Of a DNA stretch of 64,000 nucleotides, positions 22,619 through 33,211 are shown piece by piece. The notes under the pieces were generated by a model, which was not told the origin of the DNA, made no database searches, and saw only the letters and a list, made by a program, of their open reading frames with translations. Made by a program: the position numbers and the translations under genes. Where the stretch lies: positions 1-64,000 of the forward strand of contig NW_019775247.1 of assembly GCF_001039355.2 (NCBI RefSeq), read 5' to 3'. The first letter of the stretch is position 1. The number at the start of each line of letters is the position of its first letter. This DNA is from Lingula anatina. Taxonomy: Eukaryota; Brachiopoda; Lingulata; Lingulida; Lingulidae.

Positions 22619-25506
22619 ACACATATATTGGTAGGCTAGCCAAGCTGACGACTGGCATGACTAGTAAGTCTGGAGATAAAAAAAGACGTTAAGTTTTATA
22701 TGTTATTAATGCTATTTAGTTAATATACTAATCATTTAATGGAGTTTATCAAATTAGTTGGCATGTCACCAATACTAAAGTAAAGGAATGCTGTGAAAAT
22801 TTTATTTTCCATTTTCTTCTTCCTCTCACACAAAGTGGTGCTTTCCATCTAACATTTTGTCAATGAATTTTATCTTCAAGAGACATATAGCTTAACCATC
22901 CATCTGACTTTGAAACTATTAGTTAAATATGAATGATCAATATCACTATAAAAATGAATATTGGAGAGGAGTTGGTACATTTGGCAGAATTGTCTAATTT
23001 TTTTCTAGGTGCTGACTTGGCCAACTTCGTCAACCAGGCTGCCCTCAGAGCAGCAGTAGATGGCGCCACTGAAGTAGATGTGTCTCACTTTGATACAGCA
23101 CTGGACAGAATCAGAATGGGTGAGATAATAAAAGATATGATACATAACTCCCAAACCTGTGATCTGCCACACTGTGATGTCCTTTTGTGAGTTAAGGGGC
23201 AGTGATTGAGTTATTTGGTCAGAACATCAGCAGCAGGAAAACCTATTACTACAGCCACTGAAACTTAAAATAAATTTCCTGCTTTCCACTTCATTGCAAT
23301 GAAAAACTCTTAGAAGTGAGTATGATTTCGTGAAAAAATTTCTTTGGTTTCAAGTTTTGAATATCTGATTTAGTACAATTGCTCTTCAAGCTTAACACTA
23401 GCAAACAGAGTCAAACTGCATTCTCATGAGGAAAAATTGCTGACGGCTCACCACGAAGCTGGGCATGCGCTGGTGGGGTTCTATAGCAAGGGCATTCAAA
23501 AGGTCCACAAATTGACCATACTGCCCCGGTCATATGGCTCTCTTGGACATGTGAGTATATAATTATAGTAATACATGATGGATTGGGCTAATTCTTTAGA
23601 AATGTTCTCAAGAAAATGACAGAAATTACTACTAATATTGCCCTTTTTTTACCTTAGCCAAGGAGGTTATGTTTTCACCTGTTTGTCTGTCTGTCTGTCA
23701 TCAACAAAACTTAAAAAGTTATGGACCGATTTTGATGAAATTTTCAGGAACTGTCAGAAGTGGGCCAAGGAATAGATGATAAGTTTTTGTTGAGATCCGG
23801 ATCAATAATCAATCAGTAATCAATAATATCAAAAATTTAGGGGTGAAACGGCATTGGATGGAGACTTTGCTGCCCTGGCGGAGGTCTGCGCTCTCTGAGT
23901 GCTTTTCTAGTTGAATACTGTTTTATACCGAGGACTTAATCATCTATACTCTTAGACTGTTTTATGCTTAAACCTTAATCACTTTTGCTTTCAGACTTCA
24001 TTTTACACAGAGAAAGATGTGACCAGCCTAAACAGAGAACAGCTGCTAGGCAGACTGGACATGCTGCTGGGGGGAAGGGCAGCCGAGGAGTTACTGGTTG
24101 GATCTGGCAAAGTCACAACAGGTGCTTCAGGGGACTGTGACCGGGCCAGTCTCCTTGCCAAGTCCATGGTTTCCAAATGGGCCATGTCAGAGAAGGTCAG
24201 TCCACTCACTGAATTTACTATCATATAATATGGTATATATGCTGTAGTATATGCACTGGGTGTAGGGCTAAAAAATTGCCATCAAATTTATATTTGGATG
24301 TGTATAATGTGTGGTGCACCTGCAACTTTACAAATGCACTGCGTGTAGGGCTAAAAAATTGCCAGGGAAAGCTGTGATTGTGTTTGAGAATGGCTGCCAA
24401 ACGTGCCATTTCAGCTTAAGAAAATATTTTCTGACTTTTCTCACAGGTGGGTCTGCGCACGCTTAAAGAGGATGATGCTCTCAGCGAAGAACACAGGAAA
24501 GAGATGGATGATGAAATCAAGAGGATGCTGCAGGTAATTTGATAATATGAAAGTAGCTTTCAAAGTTTAAAAAAATGGGGATTTTTTTTTATGATTGTAA
24601 AAAGTTTGTTTTTTTTACCTGTGAGACATGATTTTTCAAGCCTTTATCACAATGCCTTGTTCAAAAGTTGATGGGTGGAAATGCCATACCTTATAGGTGA
24701 GAAATAAATTTTTAAAAATAAATTTTTATAACTTAACACCATTCACTGAAAAAAACTTTTTTCACCATAGAATCAGGTTGTGTCTGTATGTGTAACTGAG
24801 GTGAAATATGTGCTTACATTTATTGTTCCAAAAACTGAAGTGATTTGAGGTGTGTGCAAGCAGCCACCTATATGGCTACATTCAGAACTGATCTGTGGAC
24901 TACATATGGCTGACCCCACTTAAAAGCAATGCCACCTAATCCTTTAATGGCCCCCAGTCTCAACATGGATTAAATCTCGGCTTCGTAAGGCACGTGCGGA
25001 GGCAGGGACACCACTAATTAAGGGATTATTCGGCATTGCTTTTTAGTCTGGTTGAACATATTTAGTCCGCGGATCATCTGTTGTGAATGTCATCAATGTC
25101 AAGGGGATTGGACTAAAGTAAAATGACCTCTGTCAGAACTTTGAGATCACATATGAATGCACAGGCATATGTGAACACACATGCACTACAAAAACACAGC
25201 AGTTGGTACATACCTTGATGCAGCCCATACCTCTTAAGAATGTGATAAATTGTTCATTTTTGATAAAAAAGGAGATTGCATAAATTTTTAAAGAGAAAAA
25301 TGTACTTTTGATTTTACTTTTAGGAATCCTATGAATGAGCCAAGAAAACACTGACTGTGCACTATAAAAAACAGAAAGCTCTAGCAGATGCTCTCTTAGA
25401 ATATGAAACCTTAACTTACGAGGAGATGGTTCAAGTCATAAATGGCAAAAAAATTCAACGTGTACCCAAAAGCACCAACTCCTCTTTCCTGCCTAAGTTG
25501 CTGTAG
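22619..25506 (+). CDS. YME1L/FtsH-type zinc metalloprotease, C-terminal half, with in-frame TGA
   Basis: Exons 22619-22663 (donor A|GTAAGT), 23009-23119, 23402-23550, 23995-24195, 24447-24533 and 25324-25506 join in frame. They give the end of the AAA module (RLAKLTTGMTSADLANF, NQAAL, AAVDG) and the M41 peptidase domain: the HEAGH zinc motif, ILPRS with SLGH, LGGRAAEELLVG, VTTGASGD (Asp of the third zinc ligand position), MVSKWAMSEK, and the helical tail ending LLEYETLTYEEM. The match is closest to the mitochondrial i-AAA protease YME1L, which degrades inner-membrane proteins. Two defects stand out. No exon with Walker A, Walker B or the SRH is found upstream. The last exon reads ESYE then TGA (25336-25338), where the family has Arg (SYER); a CGA to TGA change is the simplest explanation. 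Without the stop, the frame runs 56 more codons to TAG 25504-25506. So this is a decaying paralogue, a peptidase-only derivative, or a misassembled gene. Confidence 0.75.
23655..23910. mobile_element. Dispersed repeat in protease intron
   Basis: Starts TTAGCCAAGGAGGTTATGTT and ends GCGGAGGTCTGCGCTCTCTG. A related fragment (GTTATGGA, GATGAAATTTTCAGGA) occurs at 15470-15610. Non-coding. Confidence 0.5.
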
Positions 25507-26964
25507 GTGTGTCAGCCCATTTATCCCTGAGATCTAAATGTACAGCNGGGGACTGTGACCGGGCCAGTCTCCTTGCCAAGTCCATGGTTTCCAAATGGGC
25601 CATGTCAGAGAAGGTCAGTCCACTCACTGAATTTACTATCATATAATATGGTATATATGCTGTAGTATATGCACTGGGTGTAGGGCTAAAAAATTGCCAT
25701 CAAATTTATATTTGGATGTGTATAATGTGTGGTGCACCTGCAACTTTACAAATGCACTGCGTGTAGGGCTAAAAAATTGCCAGGGAAAGCTGTGATTGTG
25801 TTTGAGAATGGCTGCCAAACGTGCCATTTCAGCTTAAGAAAATATTTTCTGACTTTTCTCACAGGTGGGTCTGCGCACGCTTAAAGAGGATGATGCTCTC
25901 AGCGAAGAACACAGGAAAGAGATGGATGATGAAATCAAGAGGATGCTGCAGGTAATTTGATAATATGAAAGTAGCTTTCAAAGTTTAAAAAAATGGGGAT
26001 TTTTTTTTATGATTGTAAAAAGTTTGTTTTTTTTACCTGTGAGACATGATTTTTCAAGCCTTTATCACAATGCCTTGTTCAAAAGTTGATGGGTGGAAAT
26101 GCCATACCTTATAGGTGAGAAATAAATTTTTAAAAATAAATTTTTATAACTTAACACCATTCACTGAAAAAAACTTTTTTCACCATAGAATCAGGTTGTG
26201 TCTGTATGTGTAACTGAGGTGAAATATGTGCTTACATTTATTGTTCCAAAAACTGAAGTGATTTGAGGTGTGTGCAAGCAGCCACCTATATGGCTACATT
26301 CAGAACTGATCTGTGGACTACATATGGCTGACCCCACTTAAAAGCAATGCCACCTAATCCTTTAATGGCCCCCAGTCTCAACATGGATTAAATCTCGGCT
26401 TCGTAAGGCACGTGCGGAGGCAGGGACACCACTAATTAAGGGATTATTCGGCATTGCTTTTTAGTCTGGTTGAACATATTTAGTCCGCGGATCATCTGTT
26501 GTGAATGTCATCAATGTCAAGGGGATTGGACTAAAGTAAAATGACCTCTGTCAGAACTTTGAGATCACATATGAATGCACAGGCATATGTGAACACACAT
26601 GCACTACAAAAACACAGCAGTTGGTACATACCTTGATGCAGCCCATACCTCTTAAGAATGTGATAAATTGTTCATTTTTGATAAAAAAGGAGATTGCATA
26701 AATTTTTAAAGAGAAAAATGTACTTTTGATTTTACTTTTAGGAATCCTATGAATGAGCCAAGAAAACACTGACTGTGCACTATAAAAAACAGAAAGCTCT
26801 AGCAGATGCTCTCTTAGAATATGAAACCTTAACTTACGAGGAGATGGTTCAAGTCATAAATGGCAAAAAAATTCAACGTGTACCCAAAAGCACCAACTCC
26901 TCTTTCCTGCCTAAGTTGCTGTAGGTGTGTCAGCCCATTTATCCCTGAGATCTAAATGTACAGC
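24130..26964 (+). repeat. Perfect 1,417-bp direct duplication joined by one N
   Basis: 24130-25546 and 25548-26964 appear identical, introns included, at a fixed offset of 1,418. The only separator is the N at 25547. The second copy opens mid-exon (25548-25613), then repeats exons 25865-25951 and 26742-26924 with the same TGA (26754-26756). Identity over intron DNA plus the N placeholder point to an unmerged assembly overlap rather than a biological duplication. Confidence 0.9.
24875..25090. mobile_element. Foldback MITE, family G, copy in last protease intron
   Basis: CATTCAGAACTGATCTGTGG at the left and CCGCGGATCATCTGTTGTGAATG at the right are inverted; GCAATGCC and GGCATTGC form an inner pair. 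The ends resemble the element at 38653-38830. Repeated at 26293-26508 by the 1,418-bp duplication. Confidence 0.65.
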
Positions 26965-27899
26965 TGTGGAGATGAACACTCTTGGTGGACTTTTTCTTCA
27001 AAAGTATTTCCCACACTTTCAAGAATTGTTTAAAAGTATTGAGATGTGTTCCGATTTGAAGTGAATGGTTATTTTATGTCAATGGAATACATTGAACAAT
27101 AATTGGAAAATCAATGACAGCAAAGTACATGTACAGTGTATATAAGTATTTCATGATCTGGAACAGTAAGGTGAGATAAACTGGACCTTCGAGTGCATAG
27201 CATGGGTGCTTTTATTTTAAAAATCTCAGGATAAAGTCTGACAGAAACTTTGACCTACTGTCTTCAGGTGAGAGGTAGTTGAAAATATTACCAATAATTA
27301 CCAACAACGATTTTAAAAGATGTACATTAAAAAAGAGGGCAGCTTGCTGTTGCTGCTTAACATCTGACCTTTTATCTCCTACCTTAAAATTTGGTAATAG
27401 ATGAATGTCTATTAGAGGCATCATTGTACGTTTGTGAAAGCTCCTACTTTTCATTACATGACATGACCAAACTGATAATATATGTATGGTTGGGATTGTG
27501 GATATGTATACTTAAGTGTATTAATAAGATTTATTTCATCTTTCTTGAATGAGTGGTATTTTCAAGATAATGCCTGATTTCAGGATTTTTGTTCTACATA
27601 TATTTGACAGTTTTTTTTTTTTTTTTTGTTTTTTGTTTTTTTTTAATGTTAATTCGCTGCTACATTTCCAGGATTTTCAATGTTTTCCTACTTTTAGCAA
27701 AGTTCTATGATCAGAAATAGGGTTTCACATTTTTGACTGTTATCAATTAATTTGTTCAATATATTGAAGGAGAGATAACTGGAAATTATTCTAAGTGAGT
27801 ATTATAAATAATTATATTCCTTGCACAATATAATGCATATGCCTGTATCCATCATGGGTGTACAAATGATGGGTCCAAGGCCTGTATATAGCTAGAAAA
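26965..27899. other. Protease 3' flank, no further gene
   Basis: AT-rich DNA with poly(T) at 27611-27645. No exon recognised. Confidence 0.5.
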
Positions 27900-29255
27900 G
27901 CAGTCCCCTTTGCAGTCTGCTTGCAGTCTCCTTAACAGTCCCCCTATGGAGCCTGCTTTACAGTCTCCCTAGCAGTCCCCGCTCCTACAGCAGTCTCCTT
28001 TGCAGGTATCCTTAAGTATGGAGGGAGTCCCCTTGGCAGTCTTAATTTGCATTTTTGGAACGCGCTGCCAGGGGGACTGCCCTGGCAGTCCCCCTGGCAG
28101 TCTGCTTGGCAGCCCCCTTAGCAGTCTGCTTGGCAGTCCCCCTGGCAGTCTTAATTTGCATATTTGGAACGCGCTGCCAGGGGGACTGCCAGGGCAGTCC
28201 CCTTGGCAGTCTGCTTTAGCAGTCTCCCTAGCAGTCTGCTTGGCAGTCCCCCTAGCAGTCTGCTTGGCAGTCTCCCTGGCAGTCTTAATTTGCATTTTTG
28301 GAACGCGCTGCCAGGGGGACTGCCAGGGCAGTCCCCCTGGCAGTCTGCTTTGGCAGTCCCCCTAGCAGTCTGCTTGGCAGTCCCCCTAGCAGTCTGCTTG
28401 GCAGTCTCCCTGGCAGTCTTAATTTGCATTTTTGGAACGCGCTGCCAGGGGGACTGCCAGGGCAGTCCCCCTGGCAGTCTGCTTTGGCAGTCCCCCTAGC
28501 AGTCTGCTTGGCAGTCCCCCTAGCAGTCTGCTTGGCAGTCTCCCTGGCAGTCTTAATTTGCATTTTTGGAACGCGCTGCCAGGGGGACTGCCAGGGCAGT
28601 CCCCCTGGCAGTCTGCTTTGGCAGTCCCCCTAGCAGTCTGCTTGGCAGTCCCCCTAGCAGTCTGCTTGGCAGTCTCCCTGGCAGTCTTAATTTGCATTTT
28701 TGGAACGCGCTGCCAGGGGGACTGCCAGGGCAGTCCCCCTGGCAGTCTGCTTTGGCAGTCCCCCTAGCAGTCTGCTTGGCAGTCCCCCTAGCAGTCTGCT
28801 TGGCAGTCTCCCTGGCAGTCTTAATTTGCATTTTTGGAACGCGCTGCCAGGGGGACTGCCAGGGCAGTCCCCCTGGCAGTCTGCTTTGGCAGTCCCCCTA
28901 GCAGTCTGCTTGGCAGTCCCCCTAGCAGTCTGCTTGGCAGTCTCCCTGGCAGTCTTAATTTGCATTTTTGGAACGCGCTGCCAGGGGGACTGCCAGGGCA
29001 GTCCCCCTGGCAGTCTGCTTTGGCAGTCCCCCTAGCAGTCTGCTTGGCAGTCCCCCTAGCAGTCTGCTTGGCAGTCTCCCTGGCAGTCTTAATTTGCATT
29101 TTTGGAACGCGCTGCCAGGGGGACTGCCAGGGCAGTCCCCCTTGCAGTCTGCTTGGCAGCCCCCCTTGCAGTCTGCTTGGCAGCCCCCCTAGCAGTCTGC
29201 TTGGCAGCCCCTCTCGCAGTCTACTCTGCAGTCTCCTTAGCAGTTTGCTTAGCAA
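27900..29255. repeat. 134-bp satellite with a perfect hairpin in each unit
   Basis: The marker CTTAATTTGCAT starts at 28041, 28150, 28284, 28418, 28552, 28686, 28820, 28954 and 29088, so after a first 109-bp unit the period is exactly 134 and the inner units are almost identical. Each unit holds CTGCCAGGGGGACTGCC, AG, GGCAGTCCCCCTGGCAG: 17-bp arms, fully complementary, 2-bp loop. The rest is built of AGCAGTCTGCTTGGCAGTCC submotifs of about 25 bp. The array edges decay into GCAGTCTCCTT-type variants. Confidence 0.95.
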
Positions 29256-29275
29256 AATAAAATTTGGCAAAATCT

Positions 29276-29277
29276 TT

Positions 29278-29316
<39 letters not shown>

Positions 29317-29320
29317 TTAT
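29276..29320. repeat. (TTTA)n microsatellite
   Basis: About eleven TTTA units just after the 134-bp satellite. Confidence 0.9.
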
Positions 29321-30730
29321 TATTTTTTAAAAGTCATATACATGTATATATTCAAATAATAATTACATTTATCAAAAGGAATCTAGAAATAATCTTTCTC
29401 CCAAGCATGTGTGTAAGATCAAATCTAAATACAAAATTTCCCCTTGATCACAAAATGTATGTTATCTGATTCATTTATATCTAACATATTGGTTTATTTC
29501 TCTCCATACTATTTAGTTCAGTTTACTATTTTACATATATATTTTTCTACAAAGCCCATATTGGCAGAGGGCTGGGAATTCTACTGTACGTTATTTAATC
29601 ATTCCAAAAACTCAGTCACAGAATTCACTGGCCAGGATTCATACATTGATACAGACACATATGAGCAATATTTCAAGTAATTTTTAAGTTTTTTTAACTA
29701 ATGTGGGCAAGTTATACACTAAAACAATTTTTAAAGTGTACATGTATACCAAAGGAAAAAAAGGCTCATTTCATTAAAATTTTGTATTTTTAACACATTG
29801 CATGATAATGAAAAGTACAAAGATCGATGTTTTAAAAGGTGTTATCCTCATCTGTGAATTATTGTCTATATTCATGTCAAAAACTGCAAAGTTTGAAATA
29901 ATATTTTAATTGACAAAAGGACAAAAATGGTTAAATGCAAACCTTTTTCTAGCCTAATAGCAATTTCAAGTACTTTTAAAAACCACAAACAGAATTCAAA
30001 GTGCTGGGGTAAAATTGAACACTTCCCAAAGCTCTATGGATCCTGGTGCATCAGTAAACTATACATGTAGGAAAATACAAAACCAAAAGGACTTGCATGC
30101 TCACTTCTTATCCTGTCTCTGTCCTTCTTCATTTTTCTTTCTACATGCATTTCCTAAAAATGTCTTCTAGCTTTTTCAATCCAGAAATCAATGTTTTCAG
30201 ATTTCTTGCCTCTTCCTTAGAACATTTCTGACCTAGCTTCTGGCTTAGAGTTTTGAATTAATTAGCTCAACGGTCATGTACTACTGCCTGTGCTGTATAG
30301 TTATTTGACCTCATTGGGCAAGCTGTAGGTGAACTGTTTATATCAAGCTGACAGTTAAGATAAACATGGCCCTGGCTTGAAATGAATTTGGTTTTGAAAG
30401 TTACCAGTTAATTTTAATCACAAGTCCAACTTAAATTGATGCTAACTGTGAGGTTTAAAATTTATATATTATGCAATTGTATATTATCATAAGACTTCAA
30501 TTATTTGTCTGATTTCAATGAAAATTAGAGCAATAATAAAGGATATTTTCACAGCATTATTAAAAAATATAAATCTAAAATATTTAATAAAAATTAAAAA
30601 ATATAAAACTTCACTTAGTAAGTAATCAAAAGTTTAGCACATGTGCTTCTCAATTGCGGATAGAAACACTTTTTAAATAACTATTGGGTTGTTTATTGCA
30701 TACGTTGGCCAACGTTGAAAATGTCAGTTA
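29321..30730. other. Spacer between the two GCAGTC arrays
   Basis: AT-rich, nothing recognised on either strand. Confidence 0.5.
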
Positions 30731-30743
30731 TTTCAGTTTAGTT

Positions 30744-31065
30744 TGCAGTCCCCTGTGAAAATTTTTAAGTTATTGCAGCCCCCTTTGCAGTCTCCTGCAA
30801 AATGTTGAAGTTATTGCAGCCTCCTTTGCAGTCCCCTGCAAAATATTTAAGTTATTGCAGCCCCCTTTGCAGTCTCCTGAAAAAATGTTGAAGTTATCGC
30901 AGCCCCCTTTGCAGTCTCCTGCAGAAATGTTTAAGTTATTGCAGCCCCCTTTGCAGTCTGCCTGCTCAAGGAGACTGCACACTGGAGCCCCAGACTGCAA
31001 AAGGGCAGTCTCCCTGGCAGTCTCTTTGGCAGCCTGGGCTCCCGTGGGCAGCCGGGGCTCCCATT
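30744..31065. repeat. 42-bp tandem array related to the 134-bp satellite
   Basis: Five copies of a 41-43 bp unit with GTTATTGCAGCCCCCTTTGC (GCAGCC starts near 30774, 30816, 30857, 30900, 30942), then a GCAGTCTCC-rich tail to about 31065. The TTTGCAGTC(T/C)CCTG core is the same submotif as in the edges of the 27.9-29.25 kb array. Confidence 0.85.
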
Positions 31066-31556
31066 CTAGCTGGGACGTAGTTTCAGAGCTAATTGCACTG
31101 TACATAATAATAATGATGATGTTTGCTGTTTTTTATATTCAAAGTGATTACAGGAATAAACAGCAGTTGTAAATGTAGATTGGTCTGGTGATAGTAGCCT
31201 GCATGTACCCCGGTGCATGTATTTCCCATGTGACATCTCAAAAGGTGATATGAAGAGTTGGGATTGTGGATGTAAATACATAAATCTTTTTAAAAAAATT
31301 ACTTTATCTTTCTTGTTTGAGAAATTAGATTGAGATACACATTTTTGCAACCATTGTCAATTTATTCAAAATATTTGAATAACAAAGACTAATGTATAAG
31401 TATAAAGCATTAAGTATAATACAGAAAAGCTGGTGATCATATGAGTATGTTGGAAATGAGAGCCGAAGTGTCATTCAATTAAGACGATTGCACATTATGA
31501 GAGTCCCCCAGAGTTGGGTTGATCCACTTAGACCAATGGTGTGTCTATGGGAATGG

Positions 31557-31725
31557 CAGGCCCGTAGCCAGGGGGGGTTCGGGGGGTTCGAAAGAACCAC
31601 CCTTTTTGCTGGGAAAAGGTCCACTCTGGGTAAAATTTGACCTATGTACTTGGGGATTTTATGGTAAAAGGTCCACTTTTTCAGAAAACGAACCCCCCCC
31701 TCTGAAATTGCTGGCTACGGGCCTG
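31557..31725. mobile_element. 169-bp MITE with perfect 15-bp TIRs
   Basis: CAGGCCCGTAGCCAG (31557-31571) and CTGGCTACGGGCCTG (31711-31725) are exact complements, flanked on both sides by AATGG as a probable target duplication. Non-coding interior with poly(G) and poly(C) near the ends. Confidence 0.85.
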
Positions 31726-33170
31726 AATGGGGTGTTAGGTTTTTATGTTTTATGTCATTTCTTTGTTAATGATTTCATTCTTACTGACTAGCTGGTCATT
31801 AAGACTGTCACTTCATATAAATTTCTACAAGAAATGTCCAGTTCAGATACTTTTCTTTGTCAATGAGTGATTTTATCTTTTCTAAAAGCCTGAACTGGGA
31901 AAGATAATATTAAAAGCTTTGCGGGATATTTTGGTTATCCATTATCAATATGACTGTCCAAGATGTCAAGCAAAATTTCAGCTACTGTAATAGTGTACAG
32001 CAGGCTGTGAGACCATAGGTAATTACCTCCTGAACAGACTCTACTAATACAAAATGGTTACTTAATTTGGTTACTTACAAGTCATCAATGTAGATTTCAA
32101 ATATGCCCTTGGATTTGACCTTTGACCCTTTTTCAAGGACAGGGAGGCCAACATTTTCTGAAAATGGAAATCTTTTTGCAAAAAAAAGTGAGAACTGTGA
32201 ATTAATGTTCAGTGAATGGTCTCTAGGCCCAAATAAAAAAAGATTCCTTTCCCGTCGATTGAACCACATTGATCCAAGAAATTCAAGTTGTTCCAACTGT
32301 TAGAATGTTTAGGGTCCCCAACGTTGATGTGCCGGGAGAGTTTCGGTGTGTTGGCAAAATTTGATCTCCGGTGTCTATTCACTCTTGCTTGTAAATCGGC
32401 ACAATAGAAGCCATAGAGGAAAATGTTGGCTACATGAAGGCAAATGCCATATACTAGAACTTTCGTGAACATCAGGGGACTTTGCTGGCTGATGCAGGGT
32501 TTTGATAAGATGTAAGAATGGAGTTGGGGTTGTTTGTCTAGGGGTTACAAAGTATGTTTTGCCTTTCTTCAGTTAAATCCTTGCAAATATACGTATACAT
32601 ATCAGTTGACAGCAAGGGAGTTGATACAGAACCAAAACGTGCATCGCTTTCTCTCCAGTTTTCGTCATATAAGAGGGGGGAGAGACGGGACTAGTGTTTC
32701 CAGTGGATCCACCAATACATTAAACCATTCTAGACTATAAAGAAAGACTTGCTGCTATAAGCTTTATTAATTTGAATAATCCCTTACATTCTCATCAAGA
32801 ATCTAGTGCATGGACCTTAAATGATTATTGATTACAATGCAACAAGAAGATTTCAATAAAATGTAATAATTTTTGTTTAACATATTGTTGAAACATATTC
32901 ATATCATCTCTTCAAATAGAATTTAAGGTAACTATAAATGTCATCCACAAATGAATGATGCATAATTAAGACAACATAAAGGGTTATAATTATAAGCAAG
33001 TTTGGATATAAAATGCCTTTTGAAACTAACATACAACAGTCTATATTTCAGACTCCTTGAAACAGTTTATTTAAATGAATTAATTCTTGGTAATCAACTT
33101 GACGTATTAAAATAAGCATCTATGAATCAATATAAGGGCTGCTACCAAAATACATGCACATAACTAAGGA
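31726..33170. other. Spacer 3' of the VWDE-like gene
   Basis: 32090-32230 is a fragment of family E sequence (GATTTCAAATATGCCCTTGG, TTGACCTTTGACC). No exon recognised otherwise. Confidence 0.5.
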
Positions 33171-33174
33171 TCAC

Positions 33175-33180
33175 TTTATT
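33175..33180 (-). terminator. Poly(A) signal AATAAA of the VWDE-like gene
   Basis: TTTATT on the plus strand gives AATAAA on the minus strand, 32 bp past the stop codon at 33212. Confidence 0.6.
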
Positions 33181-33211
33181 CTTGGCATCAGTTGAGGATC
33201 TGCTCTTGTAT

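Noticed and set aside
25865-26924. Second set of protease exons as a real exon duplication
   Set aside because: Complete identity of exons and introns plus the N at 25547 make an assembly overlap more likely.
28041-29120. CRISPR-like regular spacing
   Set aside because: There are no unique spacers; the whole 134-bp unit is repeated, and the window is eukaryotic.
28000-29469. Many open frames on both strands in the satellite
   Set aside because: They repeat with the 134-bp unit, shift frame from unit to unit and have only low-complexity composition; they are by-products of a GC-rich tandem repeat.
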